Shown piece after piece: positions 33,339 through 41,340 of a stretch of DNA of 45,385 bases (within the stretch, counting starts at the first letter, position 1; every line of letters starts with the position of its first letter). The notes under the pieces were generated by a model. The model was not told the DNA's origin. It did not search any database and saw only the letters and a program-made list of their open reading frames with translations. Position numbers and translations under genes: made by a program. The stretch is from an uncultured Treponema sp. (GTDB lineage: Bacteria > Spirochaetota > Spirochaetia > Treponematales > Treponemataceae), in the NCBI GenBank assembly GCA_946535985.1, contig CAMNDY010000013.1:1-45385 (forward strand), given 5' to 3'.

Positions 33339-34901
33339 ATGAAAAAACTTCTTTTTATCGCTTCAATATTTTTGTTTGCTGCAAGCCTTTTTGCACTTGA
33401 AGTAAACGAACCGGAACTCAGAGTTACAGGTAATGAAACTATTGAGTTCATTAACTACACAGGACCACACAAGGTAATCGACAGCCTTGAAGCAATTAAA
33501 CGCATTGGTTCTGATATGGGAAAAACCATCGTACCAGAAACACCTTCACAGGTTGGAAACAAAAATAAGTATTTTGTTATCCATGCAATAGATGCTTCTG
33601 AAAAAGGCAAACTCGATGCCGATATCCTTTTTATTGGTGCAGACGCTACTGTTGACCATATTAAAAACCTGCGCAGAATTATCAGTGCTTATCTTTCAAG
33701 CGCTTACGGATATTCAGAAAAAGACGCAGATACACTCGCTGTATTCATCACAGTTTATAACGCAGTTTACCGCGGTCAAATTGATGTTTACAATTCAAAA
33801 TATAAAGCAGTTGTAACAAAGAATCTTTCTCAAGAAAACTGTGGTCTTTCTACAAGCTATAAAGACTGGCCAGGAAAATCAGAAATTGTTATTCCTCTTT
33901 ATGATATAAACGGCGGTATTTCTACTGTAGATACTTCTGTAATCAGCGATTCAACAGTTGTAGATTCAATGAAAGAAGATGATGACAAGAATGTTGATAG
34001 TCGTAAAGACATGGTAGATCTTAAAGAGCGCGAAGCCGAAAATGCAAATGATAAAGCCCAGCAGGCTCAGAAAACAGCTGCAGAAGAAAAGAAGAAGTTA
34101 GACGATACAAAGAAAGAAGCCAAGGATGCCCAGAAAGAAGCAGACAAGGCTAAGAAAGAAGCAGAAAAGAATCCGACAGAAGAAAATAAACAGAAAGCCG
34201 AAGAAGCTCAGGCTAAGGCCGATGAAAAGAAAGAAGAAGTAAAAGAACAGGAAAAGAAGACCGAAGAAGCTAAACAGGAAGCTAAAGAACAGCAGGAATT
34301 TGCAGATAAAAAGCAGAATGAAGCTTATGATGAACGCAAGGAAATTGCTAAAGACCAGCAGGAAGTTCAGGAAAAAGAAGCTGCCGAAGCAAAGATGCCT
34401 AGCGAATACGGTATTATCCTTTCTGACGAAAAGAACCTTCTTTCACGTCTCGTACGCTTTAATACAGAAACAGGCGAAATTATCAAGAAGTCTCCTGTAA
34501 CCGAGATCCGCAACCGTACAATTTATGCTCTTGGAAACGAGTTTATTGCCGTAGCCGGAGAAGATGCAGGAAACGCTGCAATTAAGCTTGTAACAATTGA
34601 CCAGGTAAATATGGAAATTACAAGCGAAAGTAACGAAACTCTTGCTGCAGATTCAGTTCTTGTCCGCGATGGAAACGATTTCTACTGTGTAATTGCAGAC
34701 GAAAGCAACTGGAAAGTTGGTAAGTTTGATTCAAATCTTGTACTCAAACTCAAGAGCGATGTTAATGTAAAGAGCTCTACCCCAATTACAATTACCGATT
34801 CTGGTGTAGTAATTACTGATGATAATGGACGCTTAAGACTCTTGAATAAGGCCGACTTAAAGTCAATTACAAAAGCTCCGGATGCAGTTGATGCAAAATA
34901 G
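33339..34901 (+). CDS. P83/100-family antigen
   Basis: 520 residues. Signal peptide MKKLLFIASIFLFAASLFA with cleavage after Ala19-20; then the family N-terminal domain (EINYTGPHKVIDSLEAIKRI-like start, LDADILFIGADATVDHIKNL). A very charged Lys/Glu/Ala coiled coil covers residues ~210-350 (AEEKKKLDDTKKEAKDAQKE), and a C-terminal beta-propeller-like part ends the protein. This is the treponemal relative of the Borrelia P83/100 antigen and is found essentially in spirochetes, so it is the best taxonomic marker in the window. It is probably periplasmic or surface-associated; its role is unknown. AAAGGTGG lies 6 nt before the ATG. The stop codon TAG shares its last base with an R1 doublet. Confidence 0.88.
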   Translation: MKKLLFIASIFLFAASLFALEVNEPELRVTGNETIEFINYTGPHKVIDSLEAIKRIGSDMGKTIVPETPSQVGNKNKYFVIHAIDASEKGKLDADILFIGADATVDHIKNLRRIISAYLSSAYGYSEKDADTLAVFITVYNAVYRGQIDVYNSKYKAVVTKNLSQENCGLSTSYKDWPGKSEIVIPLYDINGGISTVDTSVISDSTVVDSMKEDDDKNVDSRKDMVDLKEREAENANDKAQQAQKTAAEEKKKLDDTKKEAKDAQKEADKAKKEAEKNPTEENKQKAEEAQAKADEKKEEVKEQEKKTEEAKQEAKEQQEFADKKQNEAYDERKEIAKDQQEVQEKEAAEAKMPSEYGIILSDEKNLLSRLVRFNTETGEIIKKSPVTEIRNRTIYALGNEFIAVAGEDAGNAAIKLVTIDQVNMEITSESNETLAADSVLVRDGNDFYCVIADESNWKVGKFDSNLVLKLKSDVNVKSSTPITITDSGVVITDDNGRLRLLNKADLKSITKAPDAVDAK

Positions 34902-34963
34902 ATCCCCGGGTCAAGCCCGAGGATGACAAATAATTGTCATTGTCGGGCTTGACCCGACAATCT
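34901..34963. repeat. R1 repeat doublet (head-to-head) between convergent genes
   Basis: CCCCGGGTCAAGCCCGAGGA and, inverted, TTGTCGGGCTTGACCCGACA, 6 nt apart. It fills the whole space between the stop codons of P83/100 and the 34964 gene and may act as a transcription barrier. Confidence 0.88.
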
Positions 34964-35275
34964 CTATTTTATAACTTTAAACTTCTTTACAGTCCATAAC
35001 ACTTCATCAATCTGGACGAGCGTAAAGCGCAGGTGTTTTCCCTGGTTATTCAGGAGCCTGCGCTTTTGTTTTTCTGAGCAGATAATATAATATTCGTTAC
35101 CGTCATCTCCCTGTATTGCAGGATATGAAAAAGGCATATTACCCTTACTTTCAACATAGCCGGTGACAATTACTTTTGGATTGTTCTTAAACTGTGTATT
35201 TTTTTGAACAGCAAATAATGAGGAAATAAGGAAAATGGATAATATTATTAAAATATTTTTTTTTATCATATTCAT
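34964..35275 (-). CDS. Small secreted hypothetical protein
   Basis: 103 residues. The N-terminal signal peptide (NILIILSIFLISSLFAVQ) suggests export with cleavage after FA. The mature part of about 80 residues (VIVTGYVESKGNMPFSYPAI, then ICSEKQKRRLL) looks like a small beta-barrel, perhaps OB-fold-like, but no family was recognised. It is the first gene after the metallopeptidase lipoprotein on the same strand, about 30 nt away, and could share its transcript. The stop codon abuts an R1 doublet. Confidence 0.65.
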   Translation of the reverse strand: MNMIKKNILIILSIFLISSLFAVQKNTQFKNNPKVIVTGYVESKGNMPFSYPAIQGDDGNEYYIICSEKQKRRLLNNQGKHLRFTLVQIDEVLWTVKKFKVIK

Positions 35276-35285
35276 TTTTTCAAAA

Positions 35286-35304
35286 GTCCCTGAATCTTTC
35301 GAAG
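35286..35304. repeat. Decayed R3 repeat
   Basis: GTCCCTGAATCTTTCGAAG, differing from the R3 consensus mainly in its middle. It ends one base before the stop codon of the metallopeptidase gene (35306). Confidence 0.5.
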
Positions 35305-35305
35305 A

Positions 35306-36946
35306 TTAAAAAGTTTCAATTATTATATATTTAATTTTAGAATTTTTTTCTAAAACAAAATTTGTAATATTTTTATCTATGTAATGTACAGAAAAACCAG
35401 TCGGTTTCAAACTTACACCTTCATCTTTTTCATATATATACGGTAATATCTTTTCTGTTTTTAATTGACCATCTTTTTTATCTATATATTCTCTTTCAAT
35501 ATTCCATATATCAATTGGAGTAAATCCTAAACTTTTTCCAGACTGATCTCCAGTTCCAATATTAAAAGAAAGATACTTATTCTCACCCGTTTTTGAAGCT
35601 TGTTCTTCATTTGGCTTTCTTGAATTGAAAAAACACATCGAAAACTTTTCTAATGCATAATTAAAATCTATATTATTGATATCAGGATTACAGGTTTTTA
35701 AAGCCTGAGTAATAGATTCTTCATTAACATTTTCATTTGTAGCAATTTCATGTAATAAATCTAATCCTCCGAAATTTCTTACCAGGAAGGCTCCAAAAGC
35801 ATAAGTATTTGCATAAGCTGCATTTATAGCTATATCATCATCAGTATTAGAATCGGGCCAAATTGTAAATCCATAATTATGATATAAATTAAACCAAGGA
35901 AGTCTGCCTTTTGGAGAATCTTCATCCTTTAGGCCTAGATAGGTCTGGAACATATCTTCTGTTGTCATTGAAAGCATTTCTGTAAACCAGGTATTAAAAC
36001 TCATCTTTCCTTTAACTGATTTTACAATAAAATTAATCATATGATTAAATTCATGAACTAAAGTAGAATATACAGTATTTGGTTGTTGTGTTAAGAAAAG
36101 AGCATCAATATAAAACATTTCACATTCATTTGAATGAAGAAAAGAATTATCATTTTCATTTTTATCTAAATTATAACGAGGGTCTGAGTTTAAGTAATCC
36201 TGGTTATATAAATCTCCGGTATAAAAGTATCCGACTGTTTTTCCATCATTTTGTTCAGTGGCATCACCATATAAATCAGAGACTAGAATTATTACTTTTT
36301 CATTACATGGAACAGACCAAGATGAATCATATGTTTCATAAAGAGGACTACCGTTTATATTAGTTTCTAAATCATAACAGGAATCGAATAATTCACCGAT
36401 TTTTACATAATCTTGATCATAAAGTTGTATTCTTTTTGAAGCAGAAGCATTATTTTTTATATCTGCAAAAACATAGCAATGATTACCCACATATTTACAT
36501 GAAGCTTCAACTTGTCCGGGAACATTTTCATAATAATCATTACCTTCTTCGTCTGTTTTTTTTATTTGATTGATATATGACCAAAACTTTTTTGTTTGAT
36601 TAAGATTATATATCTGTTCATTATATCCTGCTGTCATAGAACTGGAAGCACTTCTTGCAGAACTCTCTGTAAAATTCTGATAAAACTGTGTATTTAAATT
36701 TTGAATAAAACTATCAGTATCGGATAATCTTGCTGATGTTATTTTAGTTACATATCCAGAATCTTTAGCTTTTACAATTTCTTGAGATGTATTTAATTTT
36801 ATAAAATATACATAAGAATTATCATATATTGTAGTATATGTATTATTTTTTTCATCGTCTTCAAATCCCAGCAAAGCATTAAGAATATCACAACTTGAAA
36901 ATAAAAAAATGAATGAGGTAAGAATTAAAACTAATATACGTTTCAT
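35306..36946 (-). CDS. Putative zinc metallopeptidase lipoprotein (M30/hyicolysin-like)
   Basis: 546 residues. Lipoprotein signal MKRILVLILTSFIFLFSSC with Cys19 in the lipobox. A zinc motif HEFNH (His298, Glu299, His302) lies in TLVHEFNHMINFI, followed ~20 residues later by NTWFTEMLSMTTED, whose Glu is the likely third ligand; this spacing recalls the M30 (hyicolysin) family. It probably degrades proteins at the cell surface or in the periplasm. AAGGA precedes the ATG. Base composition looks more AT-rich than in the neighbouring genes, which may reflect transfer or just surface-protein drift. Confidence 0.7.
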   Translation of the reverse strand: MKRILVLILTSFIFLFSSCDILNALLGFEDDEKNNTYTTIYDNSYVYFIKLNTSQEIVKAKDSGYVTKITSARLSDTDSFIQNLNTQFYQNFTESSARSASSSMTAGYNEQIYNLNQTKKFWSYINQIKKTDEEGNDYYENVPGQVEASCKYVGNHCYVFADIKNNASASKRIQLYDQDYVKIGELFDSCYDLETNINGSPLYETYDSSWSVPCNEKVIILVSDLYGDATEQNDGKTVGYFYTGDLYNQDYLNSDPRYNLDKNENDNSFLHSNECEMFYIDALFLTQQPNTVYSTLVHEFNHMINFIVKSVKGKMSFNTWFTEMLSMTTEDMFQTYLGLKDEDSPKGRLPWFNLYHNYGFTIWPDSNTDDDIAINAAYANTYAFGAFLVRNFGGLDLLHEIATNENVNEESITQALKTCNPDINNIDFNYALEKFSMCFFNSRKPNEEQASKTGENKYLSFNIGTGDQSGKSLGFTPIDIWNIEREYIDKKDGQLKTEKILPYIYEKDEGVSLKPTGFSVHYIDKNITNFVLEKNSKIKYIIIETF

Positions 36947-36966
36947 AAAAAATCCTTTTAATATGG

Positions 36967-36991
36967 CACTTCGACAAGCTCAGGGACCGCA
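36967..36991. repeat. R3 repeat
   Basis: CTTCGACAAGCTCAGGGACC, the reverse complement of the R3 copy in rlmD. It starts 2 nt after the stop codon of the cyclase gene. Confidence 0.85.
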
Positions 36992-36993
36992 GC

Positions 36994-39960
36994 CTATTTC
37001 GACGTCATATTCATTACGCCATCCCAGTCATCGGCAACACCTTTTTTGATGTAATTTTTACATCTCTCTGCAAATACTAAAGCAGTTTGGTCGCCTTCTG
37101 GTAACATTTTTGATGCTTTTACAAACATTTTTCCTGCAGCAGTGAACTCTTTAACAAGATAATAGTCAAGAGCCTTATCAAACAATTCGAGTTCTTCTTT
37201 CTGGATTTTTGTAAGCTCTTCTGTGAATCCTACTACATTATAAAGCTGTACAGGTGTAGAACGTCCAACTACGCGAACTTTATCCAGGCGGCGAACAGTA
37301 ATTTTTCCCTGATTAGCTCCTGTATTTGCCATTTCCCAGGTATCTTCGGAACACATAATCCAGGTGCCGTAAACTTTATTTACACCTTCAAGACGGCTGG
37401 CAAGGTTTACTGTATCACCAATCATTGTATAGTTAAGTTTACTGAATTGTTCTGTTTTACTACCCATAAGGCCAACGAAAGCTTCTCCGGAGTTTATACC
37501 AATACGGGTCTGCAAAGGCTTAAGAACTATCTCTTCTTTTGTTCCGTCTTCCTTTTCAATTTCTACAGGTTCAAACAAATCCTGATGGGTTGTATTAAAC
37601 TCAATCTCTGCTTTTTTCATGCGTATAGCCGAATCAAGACAAAGATATGCCCATTCTTCAGGGGTATGAGTTTCGAGCGGGTCAGGCGCACCAAACATAG
37701 AGATAATAGCATCACCTTCGTATTTATCAATGTTTCCGTTATTTACAAGAATTTCATTAGACATAGATCCAAGATATTCGTTAAGAATTTCAATGAGTTT
37801 ATTTGGTCCTTCTTCCTTGTAAATCTTACCAATACTTTCACTCAGAGTTGAGAATTTCTGAATATCAGAGAACAAAGCTGTAATACATTTTTTCTGACCT
37901 TCTGTCTTAAAGGCATCTGGGTTAGCACGAAGCTGAGCAACTGTATCTTTGTTTGCAAAAGAAGCCGCAATTTCTGTAATAAAGCGTTTTTCACGGCTGC
38001 TTACTACGTAACGATAAATTACTCCTGCAAGGAAATCCAGAATTGAATAGAAAATTACACCGCCAACCATTGGAATATAAATCTGGAACAAAGGCAGTGT
38101 CACAAGGAAGCCTGCAATAAGTAAAATTGTGGCAATTCCCGAAACAAGATTTTTTACAGCACCGGGAGCTTTTATCAAAGCCAAAGCAAGAATAATAGAA
38201 ACAAGGAAACAAATTATAAGACCCACATACCAAGGTAGCGGGGTTATAAAGTTTCTTGTAAGAACTGTATTCATTATGTTTGCGTGAATAAGAACGTTGA
38301 TATACTGCTTTGTAAATGGGTTGGCACCGATATCTGTTGTAGAAGCTGCAGTATGACCAAAAATCATATATTTGCCGCTTACATCTTTTTTAAAACTTTC
38401 TACCAGAGCCAGATAATCATTTATATTGTTTTTGATTTCGTCAAAGGTATAAGAAAAAATATCAAGTAAACCAAGGTCCGGATTATTGTATTCGCTTTCC
38501 GGATTTTCTTCAAAGAAAGCTTTTATATCATCAAAAAATCCGGCCTTTGCAAAAGCAAGAACTTCGTCAAAGAATTGATTTCTTGCATCGTAATAGTTGT
38601 CATAATCTTCTTGAGTAAGTCCGTCAATGTAATTTCCATTATCATCCCGGCCTGTACAAAGATTTAATAATGTTGTTTTGTAATCTTTAAGCTCATTATA
38701 AAAATCAAGCAGAGAAGCAAGTTCTGCGTAATATGGCAGAGGACTTCCTTCATTATCAAAAATAACAGGCAGATTATTTGACATGTCAGAATCGTCATCT
38801 TCGCCAAATAAAAGTCTTAAATTATTAATAAGAGATTCTTCTACTTTATCAAGCTGCAAAAGGTCGTATACATAAATTGTATTACAGCCATAAAGGAATT
38901 TTGAATTTTCTTTATTTTCCTTTGCGGCTTCGTGCTGCCAGTTGATAAGAAGCTTTCCATGTTCATCAAGAGGAATTGTTACATCCTGCGGCTCGCTTTC
39001 TCCAGGGAACAAGGCATTTTTAAGAATAAGGGCATTTTTCTTACGTTCAAATTCTTTTATTCCAAGAATGTCCATTAAAGGCCAGAAGGTAAGCTGTCCA
39101 AGATATTTACCGTCATATTCATAAAAAAGTTCCTGGCGGCGGCGTACACCATCATTATCAATATTTGAGTTTGTATAACCTACACCCCTTGCGTGTCTTA
39201 CAAGAAGATCCATTGCAGGGGTAAAGCCCTGCTTTTCATCAGGATAAGTTTCATTAAAGTTATAAGTATTATCACTTATAATATAATGCATTGGATCATT
39301 TATTTTTGCAAACATCATATTATTGCGGATAAAATTAATATCCTTCTGGGTAATAGATGAATAATTTAAGTTGATAAGGTTTACGGTAAGATAGGTGTTT
39401 CCAAAAAATTGTATTGCCTTTGCAAAATAGTCATCGTTATCAAATGCAATATTGTTTTCTACATAGGTATAAAGCTCGTCGTAAATAGGATCTATATAAT
39501 CATTGATTACAGAATCTGCAAGGTCGTGGGCTTCTGAAACTTCATAACCCTGCTCCAAAGCTGTTGGAACCGCATGCATTAATTCTTTAGTCCACTGCTC
39601 CGCTTCGGATATTTTTCCGTTTACATTGTTTATGGCGTTAGAAGCAACTGATTTACCGGAAGGAGAAATATACTCAATATCGAATATACTTGCACTGGCA
39701 TTCAGTTCTTTAAGACGGATAAGTACATTTGCAAGAATATCACGGCTCCAGGGCCATTCACCAAGAAGGTTAATATCTTCATCAGAAATTGCAACAACAA
39801 CAACCTTGTCGTCCATAGGCGGATCTTTAGTTAAATGAATAAGACCATCGTAAAGACGGAAATCAAGTTTTTCAAAAAGATTAAATACACAGAAAAGTGA
39901 AATGATACCGGCAAGAATGGTACTAAAAAGGAGGTTAAAAATTAAAGCTTTATTTTTCAT
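36994..39960 (-). CDS. CHASE2-domain adenylate cyclase
   Basis: 988 residues: an N-terminal membrane helix, a large extracytoplasmic CHASE2 sensor (about 30-590, with the usual DDKVVVVAISDEDINLLG and WPWSRDILANVLIRL), three membrane helices (~600-680), a class III cyclase domain (~690-915) and a short helical tail. The catalytic set is complete: metal Asp699 (FSDIQKFS) and Asp750 (GDAIISMF), substrate-selecting Lys746 and Asp849, and transition-state Asn852 and Arg856 (GDTVNLASR). The Lys/Asp pair specifies adenine, so cAMP is the expected product. The CHASE2 domain carries an unusually long insertion (~400-490). AGGA precedes the ATG. It is transcribed alone; an R3 repeat follows the stop. 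Confidence 0.92.
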   Translation of the reverse strand: MKNKALIFNLLFSTILAGIISLFCVFNLFEKLDFRLYDGLIHLTKDPPMDDKVVVVAISDEDINLLGEWPWSRDILANVLIRLKELNASASIFDIEYISPSGKSVASNAINNVNGKISEAEQWTKELMHAVPTALEQGYEVSEAHDLADSVINDYIDPIYDELYTYVENNIAFDNDDYFAKAIQFFGNTYLTVNLINLNYSSITQKDINFIRNNMMFAKINDPMHYIISDNTYNFNETYPDEKQGFTPAMDLLVRHARGVGYTNSNIDNDGVRRRQELFYEYDGKYLGQLTFWPLMDILGIKEFERKKNALILKNALFPGESEPQDVTIPLDEHGKLLINWQHEAAKENKENSKFLYGCNTIYVYDLLQLDKVEESLINNLRLLFGEDDDSDMSNNLPVIFDNEGSPLPYYAELASLLDFYNELKDYKTTLLNLCTGRDDNGNYIDGLTQEDYDNYYDARNQFFDEVLAFAKAGFFDDIKAFFEENPESEYNNPDLGLLDIFSYTFDEIKNNINDYLALVESFKKDVSGKYMIFGHTAASTTDIGANPFTKQYINVLIHANIMNTVLTRNFITPLPWYVGLIICFLVSIILALALIKAPGAVKNLVSGIATILLIAGFLVTLPLFQIYIPMVGGVIFYSILDFLAGVIYRYVVSSREKRFITEIAASFANKDTVAQLRANPDAFKTEGQKKCITALFSDIQKFSTLSESIGKIYKEEGPNKLIEILNEYLGSMSNEILVNNGNIDKYEGDAIISMFGAPDPLETHTPEEWAYLCLDSAIRMKKAEIEFNTTHQDLFEPVEIEKEDGTKEEIVLKPLQTRIGINSGEAFVGLMGSKTEQFSKLNYTMIGDTVNLASRLEGVNKVYGTWIMCSEDTWEMANTGANQGKITVRRLDKVRVVGRSTPVQLYNVVGFTEELTKIQKEELELFDKALDYYLVKEFTAAGKMFVKASKMLPEGDQTALVFAERCKNYIKKGVADDWDGVMNMTSK

Positions 39961-40015
39961 TCCTATATTATATCAGAATAATATAGAATTTACCATTTTT
40001 TTTATTCGATAGATA

Positions 40016-40106
40016 TTGAAAAAAATGGAGCGAAGGTTCGTGTTTTGTGGAGCGTCCTCTTCTTTTAGCGGAGCAAAACACGGTTCTTCGCGGAAGTTTT
40101 TTTCAA
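40016..40106 (-). repeat. R2 hairpin repeat, copy 3
   Basis: 91-bp palindrome. Minus-strand pairs: TTGAAAAAAA/TTTTTTTCAA, GCGAAG/CTTCGC and CGTGTTTTG/CAAAACACG around GCTCCGCTAAAAGAAGAGGA. Compared with copy 2, paired positions changed together (A-T to G-C) in two stems. Confidence 0.88.
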
Positions 40107-40144
40107 AACAATAGAAGTATTTTATATTGGTAATTTTTTATTTA

Positions 40145-40786
40145 TTATGATACAGGAGGAATGTAAACAAACCATTTTCCGTTTAATTTTTTAAACTCGT
40201 AGTAAATGGCGTCCGGCATATCTTCGCGAAGTTGTACAGCTTTTACGTGAGTTTTAGAAATATAACGGATTTCGTCTATCTGGCTGTTTTTTCTTGCCGG
40301 AATAAATACAAACTTAAAGTAGTCTTCTATAGTTTTAAGTTCAATCAGCTTGTTAGGTAGTTTTCTTTGAGCCTTACGTAAGTTTACAGGATTTTTATAA
40401 TATTCCTTAGATTCTTCTTCAATGTAGTTAAGCCATTCAAGAGTATCCTTTGTTTCCATAATAATGGCAAGATCAGAAATTATATGAAGAATCTCATTCT
40501 TATCGTCTGTAAATTCCTGTTTAGTAACAGCTTCGGCAACATCAAGGTTTGCAATAGAACGAAGATATTCATCGTCTGAGCCATCCCCTTCTTCTTCAAT
40601 AACAATTACATTATCATCTTCTGAAACTTCTTCTACAATTGGCTCTTCAACTTGTGATGTTTTATTTTCCACTACAGGAGCTTCTGTTTCCTGCGGAGCT
40701 TGATCCTGCTTTGTAGCACAGGCCGAGAATATAATTGCCAACAAAACTGCAATTGCAGCAAATGTAAAAATTCTTGTCTTTTTCAT
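40145..40786 (-). CDS. Hypothetical lipoprotein
   Basis: 213 residues. Lipoprotein signal MKKTRIFTFAAIAVLLAIIF followed by SAC; the Cys is the predicted lipidation site. An acidic, Glu/Pro-rich linker (about 25-65) leads to a C-terminal globular domain (about 80-213) that contains ILHIISDLAIIMETKDTLEW and ends with NGKWFVYIPPVS, similar in style to SnoaL/NTF2-like folds but not identified. Start 40786 is chosen because TATATT ends 8 nt upstream and the signal peptide begins there; a six-codon extension is possible. No Shine-Dalgarno sequence is present. Confidence 0.72.
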   Translation of the reverse strand: MKKTRIFTFAAIAVLLAIIFSACATKQDQAPQETEAPVVENKTSQVEEPIVEEVSEDDNVIVIEEEGDGSDDEYLRSIANLDVAEAVTKQEFTDDKNEILHIISDLAIIMETKDTLEWLNYIEEESKEYYKNPVNLRKAQRKLPNKLIELKTIEDYFKFVFIPARKNSQIDEIRYISKTHVKAVQLREDMPDAIYYEFKKLNGKWFVYIPPVS

Positions 40787-40794
40787 ATATAGAA

Positions 40795-40836
40795 AATATA
40801 ACATCTATTGCGCCTTTTCGTCAAATAAGATACAAA
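40795..40836. promoter_or_regulatory. Overlapping divergent promoters of the lipoprotein and coaD
   Basis: Minus strand: TTGACG (40819-40824), 18-bp spacer, TATATT (40795-40800), 8 nt to ATG 40786. Plus strand: TTGCGC (40808-40813), 17-bp spacer, TACAAA (40831-40836), 7 nt to ATG 40844. The -35 regions interleave, so the two promoters may compete. Confidence 0.5.
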
Positions 40837-40843
40837 TAAATAT

Positions 40844-41323
40844 ATGATAAAAGCAGTTTTTCCGGGTTCTTTTGACCCTCCGACAAACGGGCATCTTGAT
40901 ATTATTCACCGCGCTTCTAAACTTTTTGATAATCTTGATGTTTTAATTTCGGTAAATCCTAACAAACAGTATATGTTCTCTGAACAGGAACGACTAGACA
41001 TGCTTACCACTTTACTTAAAGATTACAAGAACGTTCAGATTCATGTTTGGGAAGGACTAATTGTAAATTATGCCAAAAAGGTTGGCGCCAATGTTCTTAT
41101 AAGAGGCATACGCAGCATAAATGATTTTTCTTACGAGTTTGAACTTGCACATATGAACCAGAAGCTCAACCCCGAAATTGAAACTATGTTTTTACCATGC
41201 AAAGAGAAATTCGGCATAGTAAAATCAAGTTCAATTAAAGAGCTGGCAATGTTTGATGGAGATATATCCCGCATGGTACCACCACTGGTCGAAAAAGCCC
41301 TCAAAAGCAAGCTTGAAAAATAA
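40844..41323 (+). CDS. coaD: Phosphopantetheine adenylyltransferase
   Basis: 159 residues, the standard length. It carries the nucleotidyltransferase signature FPGSFDPPTNGHLDII (usual GxFDPxTxGH with His17), RGIRSINDFSYEFELAHMN and the ATP-phosphate loop VKSSSIKELA. It transfers AMP from ATP to 4'-phosphopantetheine, the penultimate step of coenzyme A synthesis. The ATG at 40844 has no Shine-Dalgarno sequence and lies 7 nt after a weak -10, so a leaderless mRNA is likely. The large lipoprotein gene follows 17 nt later and may be cotranscribed. Confidence 0.95.
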   Translation: MIKAVFPGSFDPPTNGHLDIIHRASKLFDNLDVLISVNPNKQYMFSEQERLDMLTTLLKDYKNVQIHVWEGLIVNYAKKVGANVLIRGIRSINDFSYEFELAHMNQKLNPEIETMFLPCKEKFGIVKSSSIKELAMFDGDISRMVPPLVEKALKSKLEK

Positions 41324-41340
41324 TTTTTAGAGGTAAAATA

